Assembly: GCA_034008185.1 (NCBI GenBank)
Contig: CM067082.1
Location: 4,882,984 to 4,946,983, forward strand
Direction of reading: 5' to 3'
Origin: Gorsachius magnificus
Taxonomy: Eukaryota > Chordata > Aves > Pelecaniformes > Ardeidae
Length of the DNA: 64,000 bases
The position numbers and the translations under genes were made by a program. This document shows, in pieces, positions 59,733-64,000 of this stretch; position 1 is the first letter of the stretch, and every line of letters starts with the position of its first letter. Under the pieces are notes generated by a model that made no database searches, was not told where the DNA came from, and saw nothing but the letters and a program-made list of their open reading frames with translations.

Positions 59733-62700
59733 AGCAGTAACTCTCGGCATTTGGATAATTCAGGTACTGCTGAATAAAATAATGTGTTTATGGGGTGGGA
59801 GCTGTAACTGGAATGGTGACAGTAAGGAAGATGAGCTGTTCTGCAGGAGCCAGCCCCAGGCATGTGCCTGAGGGGTTTTTTTAGGGCCTGCCACAGGGTT
59901 GGTCTTGGTTCAAAGTGGGTGCTGGTTTTGCAGCCTTAGTGTGTGCTTATTTGGTGAGGGAAGTTGAAAGGTGTTTAAAAACACAATCGCCGTTTCAGAT
60001 GGTAAGGCAGGCTGTTCCAGTAACAGACCCCAGGCCACATGCCTTTAATAGGGAAATAGGTATCTTAAAGAGAAATCTGTTTGTCGTCTTGATCCCTAGC
60101 TGACAGGGCTGTTGTTACTAACACAAATAGCATTATAGAGTCAAAAGGGGTGTTGCTGTAAGTGCATGGTAATATGATGGCATAAGTTTCTAATAATGCT
60201 GGTGTGCCATTGCTTCTCTACAGAGGAAAAAGAAAACTTGTTTGCTTGTAGTGGCTCTGTAAGAAACTATAACTGCACCCCATGATTTAGATATATCTAG
60301 TAATACGCCCTGCAAAGGAGAAATCAGGTCTCTTGGAGAGAGCTTTCTTAAAGGAACTGAACGATTGTAACATCCTGAATGAGGGGCTTCTCAGCAGGTT
60401 CTGCTTTAGAATCACAGATTTACAGTATAATATCATTACAGGTGAATCACACACTGTGGTTAACTCCTGATCGTGCTGGTGAAGTGGCACAAGAGTTCTC
60501 TAAGGTGCTACATGCGAGCAGATCCTGTTTGACATAGTTGCCAATTTAGTCATACTATTTAGCTGAAATTTCAATTTGAATGAAGTTTCTCTTTTGAAGG
60601 AGATAGGCATGATTTAAGTGAGATTTTAGCATGCATAAAAACTGACATGGTACAGTTCATCTGTGAGACGGACTTCTTGTAGGTTACCTAGGACAAACCG
60701 AAATACAGCAGAAGCCAAATGCCAAAATGCAACAAACAGGAGAGAAAAAAAAAACATATATTCACCTGATCTCAGTATTACAACACTTAAAAATGTTCTT
60801 AATGAAGGAGATGTCAGCATAGGAAAGGACCTGAATGTACGGGTGAGTGATGTGGGCTAATCACAAGCAAAGCTGTAAGCAAGGAGGGAAAGACAAATAC
60901 AATTTTACTGAATCACTTCTGCTTGCAAAGCACAGTGCATGCTCTGTTTCATGATTCCTGTGCTCAAAATGAAAGCCTGCCCTGTGCTCAACTCTGAAAG
61001 AGCTTCTTGTGTAGAACTTGTATTTCCTAGTTCCATTTGAATTAGCTGGTAGGGGGAAAAGGTGTTCTTTGCTTGAGGTTGTAAAGCTGGGGGTTTTTTT
61101 AATGTTAATTCTATCAAGTCACTCCAAAAAGACAATGCTGAAAAGTGTAAGTATATTTTTAAGATGAAAAATTGGATCTTGAGTGCTTCTGACTCTGTCT
61201 GCTAGCTCAGTTGTGTCGTGCTTTACAGCTCACCTCTGAAAAGAAAGACTAACAGTCTTAGCATAAATTACATAGTTATACATTCAAATTCTTAAGTAAT
61301 TGGAGGAATATAAAGGCTCTGTACAGCTGTAGCTGTGCCATATGGTCAGAGGACTGGGAAACATTCGAGCCTAAGGTTTACTGCAGATTAATTTTACAAA
61401 CTTTGAGCAAGTCATTAGTCTCCAAGTTCACCAAGGGAGTTACTTGCTGCTTAACTCACCCAGCTATTCCCCTGATTAATAAGATAATATAGTTAAAATA
61501 CCCTTAATACTAATAAATTTCAATATTTCAGATTCTCATCACAGTGAATAGACTGGTGATGTTATCTTTTTGTATTTTAGACTGACTAAAATGCTTCTTT
61601 CCATACATGAGAAGACCAGAATGAACTGTGGTGACAGTCCAAGCAGATTTCCTCCATATTAGTGCCTAGGAATTTACTGCATCGATTTCATCAGTCTGTG
61701 GTGTTGGTTCCAGAGTTCTTACCCTCCTGTGCTCCTCCTTTGTGGTCCATTCATTTGATTTGAGCAGACACTTTTGCTTTGCTACTAATAACACTAAAGA
61801 AATGTTCTACATAGTTAGGTATTAGGTTTGGAGGGTTGTTTGTGTATAAACGTACTTGATGTGACAACTGCATAGCGCTCATTTTATTTCAAAAGCTTGA
61901 AAACAAATAGATTTATTCCTTCTACTGATTTTTTCAGGGTTTTTCCCTAAACTGATTCAGGAATGTATGACTAAAATAGCATGGGACATTATAATTTTCA
62001 GCCTTCCAGTACTGGTTGTCTACTCAGTCCTAACGAGGAGCTCCAGTAGTAACTGCCCTCTAGCCTGGTCGCTTCCTTTCTAATGGAGTCTCTTGCATAG
62101 CAAGTGATTTGTTCTTTTTTTTCCTACACAATAATTTTAGTGAATACTTAGTTTTGAGGAGAAGTACTAAATAAAAAAAAGAAGTCCAATGCAGTTTTCA
62201 GCAGCGTTTCTGAGTTTTACGGGCATTTAGGTAGATGCCAGCGATATCCTGGCTGGATGCCTGTGTGGAATGGTGGAAATCCTTCTAAGTAGTATCCATT
62301 TCAAGCAGGTACTCTCTAAGCTTCTGTAAAAGTGTTGGGACAACTTATTTTTTTAACTTAGAATCAAGTCTTTACCTAAATAAAGTTTCCTTTGTAGCTA
62401 GACGATGTGGTAAGTTTAAGACAAAGCAGTTTTCCATTTAGTCTGGCAGAATAGCTGAACAAACTTCAGACAGTAAGACATCAAGACAAAGTTTGAAATG
62501 CGGAAGATGAGTTGGCCTGAGTGTCGCAGGGCATCAGGATGTGTACATGATGAATTAAAACCCTTTCTCAATTCGATGTGCCCTTCGTATGAAATAGGTG
62601 AGTCAGGTTTCAGCCAGCTTCTGCTACCCATGTGTCAATGTAAGAGTGAACAGCATTTCAGTATTTCAAGCTTAAATGAGCTTTGTAGCCTGAGCAGACA

Positions 62701-64000
62701 GGTCAAGAGGCGAAACATCTCTTTCCCTTTTAGATAGTTTGCGTTGCTTCCAGTGACTCTATACCTGTTCTTCTGTTTCAGTACGGAGTATCAGATTCCT
62801 TTGTTCTCATCTCAGTACCTTTTAAGTAGTCTCTTAAAATAGCTGTAGTATTTTTTTTTCTTTTCTTTCATACTATGTCTAAAGCCTTTTATGAATGTTA
62901 CGTCAGCTTTGTGTTAGGATGATAGCGCTGAAAATTGTGCTATGTGGTGTTAGGAAGATAAGTCCCCAGGAGTGCAGTAATGTGGTATAGAGGGAAATAC
63001 CGATACACTAACTTATTCAATAATACTGTTTTCTCCTTGCACCTCTCTTAGTTTTAAGCACCGAATCTGATTAATGGTCTGTCATTTTCAATGACATGTC
63101 AATTTTCACAATTGATAAATGATTTCTGTTTGTTTAATCACCCCAGCAGTTTTTATAATGGTACTTTGTTGTTGTTGTTTAGGATACAATGATAAATCTC
63201 ACCCACTTGTTTTAACTTTGGATTAAAATTGCCATCTTAGCAAAGAATGGGTTGTACATAGTCATGCATTACCCATTAGATTTGCATGCATGAAATTCAG
63301 CATGCAGCCTCCAGGTGGGACAGTGATTGAACACAATACACCTTTAGAAAAATTCTGCACATTATCCCTCAAAATCTGGCCACTAAAAAAACCTGCACAA
63401 CTGTGCATAAGATGGTGCTTTTGTGTCAAGTACAGCTGCTTTCATGGTTCTTAGGTTGCCAGACTCTATGAAAAACGTGAAGTCATTCTTATTAAAAGGT
63501 AATTCTCCTTTTCCACCCTTCCTCCACTCCTCCCACCACTGACCAGTATGCTGTGCCAGTACGCTGCTTCTCTTTTAACACCTGTACCTCCTGCCTGTAT
63601 AACTCACGGTGGCCAGACCTCACCCTTGAGTTTTGACTGGGAAGGCCTACCAGCAACAAGATGTGGGTTTGCAGTTGATTGGGTTTTTAAACCACCTCCC
63701 ACATTTCCTGAGCTAGAGAAGAGAGAGAAAAGAGGAAAGCCGAGAGGAGCAAACTGATAACGAGAAATAAAAGGAGCAGCTATCCTCAGGTTCTTAATGT
63801 CATCTTGTGTCTTTCTTTCTCACCTTGTGAAATCAGTTGTGGCTTCTTTGTATTTTCTCCTACTCAAAAATCTCTCTCCTCCTGATAATTGCTAATTAAA
63901 ACTTTGCTAATTAAATGCAGTAGGGTGACTAGGAAAGGGGGCAGTGAGGATGGTACCATGGGGCGTTCGCCCAGACATCCTTGGAGAGCCAGAGTACCAG

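Larger units (their letters stand above)
55589..64000 (+). other. PTK2: PTK2 intron (5' part) downstream of exon K
   Basis: This 8.4 kb intronic segment is cut by the window edge. It contains a 29-base T run (58514-58542), a short plus-strand CR1 3' tail (59663-59732) and AT-rich sequence. In mammals the neuronal cassette exons just before Tyr397 lie in this part of the gene. I could not identify them here with confidence, and no sequence matching the Tyr397 exon is present. Confidence 0.75.

Noticed and set aside
60777..60841. Candidate cassette exon with a cctgatctcag acceptor and gtgagt donor
   Set aside because: In phase 1 from exon K it hits a TAG before the donor.
55589..64000. Searched for the Tyr397 exon (TDDYAEII) and for the PTK2-hosted microRNA miR-151
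   Set aside because: No matching sequence was seen. From memory, miR-151 lies in a later intron of PTK2, outside this window.
1..64000. CRISPR array, bacterial operons, phage or insertion-sequence content
   Set aside because: The window has spliced vertebrate exons, CR1 LINEs and ERV LTRs. No regularly spaced repeats or prokaryotic gene organisation were seen.

Overview
The window is vertebrate nuclear DNA, almost certainly from a bird. It is mostly AT-rich intron with short, well-formed exons flanked by GT-AG splice sites. It also carries several 5'-truncated CR1 LINEs ending in the CR1-type ATTCTATG 3' repeat, and two copies of an avian-type ERV long terminal repeat. The eleven recognisable exons, all on the + strand, encode consecutive pieces of focal adhesion kinase (FAK, gene PTK2), roughly residues 66 to 392 in human numbering. 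They agree with the chicken protein as I remember it, for example Gly at 181 and the ANNEKQGVRS segment. The exons total 982 bp, the codon phase is continuous across all ten internal junctions, and no exon is interrupted, so this is a functional gene segment and not a pseudogene.

Layout: 1-3626 is the end of an upstream intron. Exon A (3627-3793) and exon B (14074-14161) finish the FERM F1 lobe and enter F2. Exons C (30445-30524), D (32067-32129), E (36684-36738) and F (41093-41233) build the F2 lobe and reach F3. Exons G (41950-42027), H (43013-43120) and I (44333-44450) build the F3 lobe. Exons J (53053-53083) and K (55536-55588) encode the start of the FERM-kinase linker with its Pro-rich motif. 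The window ends inside the next intron, so the exon with autophosphorylation Tyr397 and the kinase domain lie beyond position 64000. The first coding exons lie before position 1.

The introns hold seven CR1 fragments, one with a 247-codon open reverse-transcriptase tail. They also hold two same-orientation (minus-strand) ERV LTRs at about 10.0-10.8 kb and 48.2-49.1 kb, the second with a primer-binding-site-like sequence, plus a short inverted LTR piece near 47.7 kb. An old LINE-like 3' end, a possible small retrocopy with an A tail, microsatellites, an A-rich minisatellite and long poly-T tracts make up the rest of what can be named.

I see no bacterial-type genes, CRISPR array, operon or novel multigene system. 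The items most worth a second look are three: a possible alternative terminal exon after exon J that would give a FERM-only FAK; an unexplained antisense 167-codon ORF with a predicted membrane segment; and the pair of direct LTR copies flanking eight FAK exons. Residue identities and positions for human and chicken FAK are from memory, and no alignment was run.
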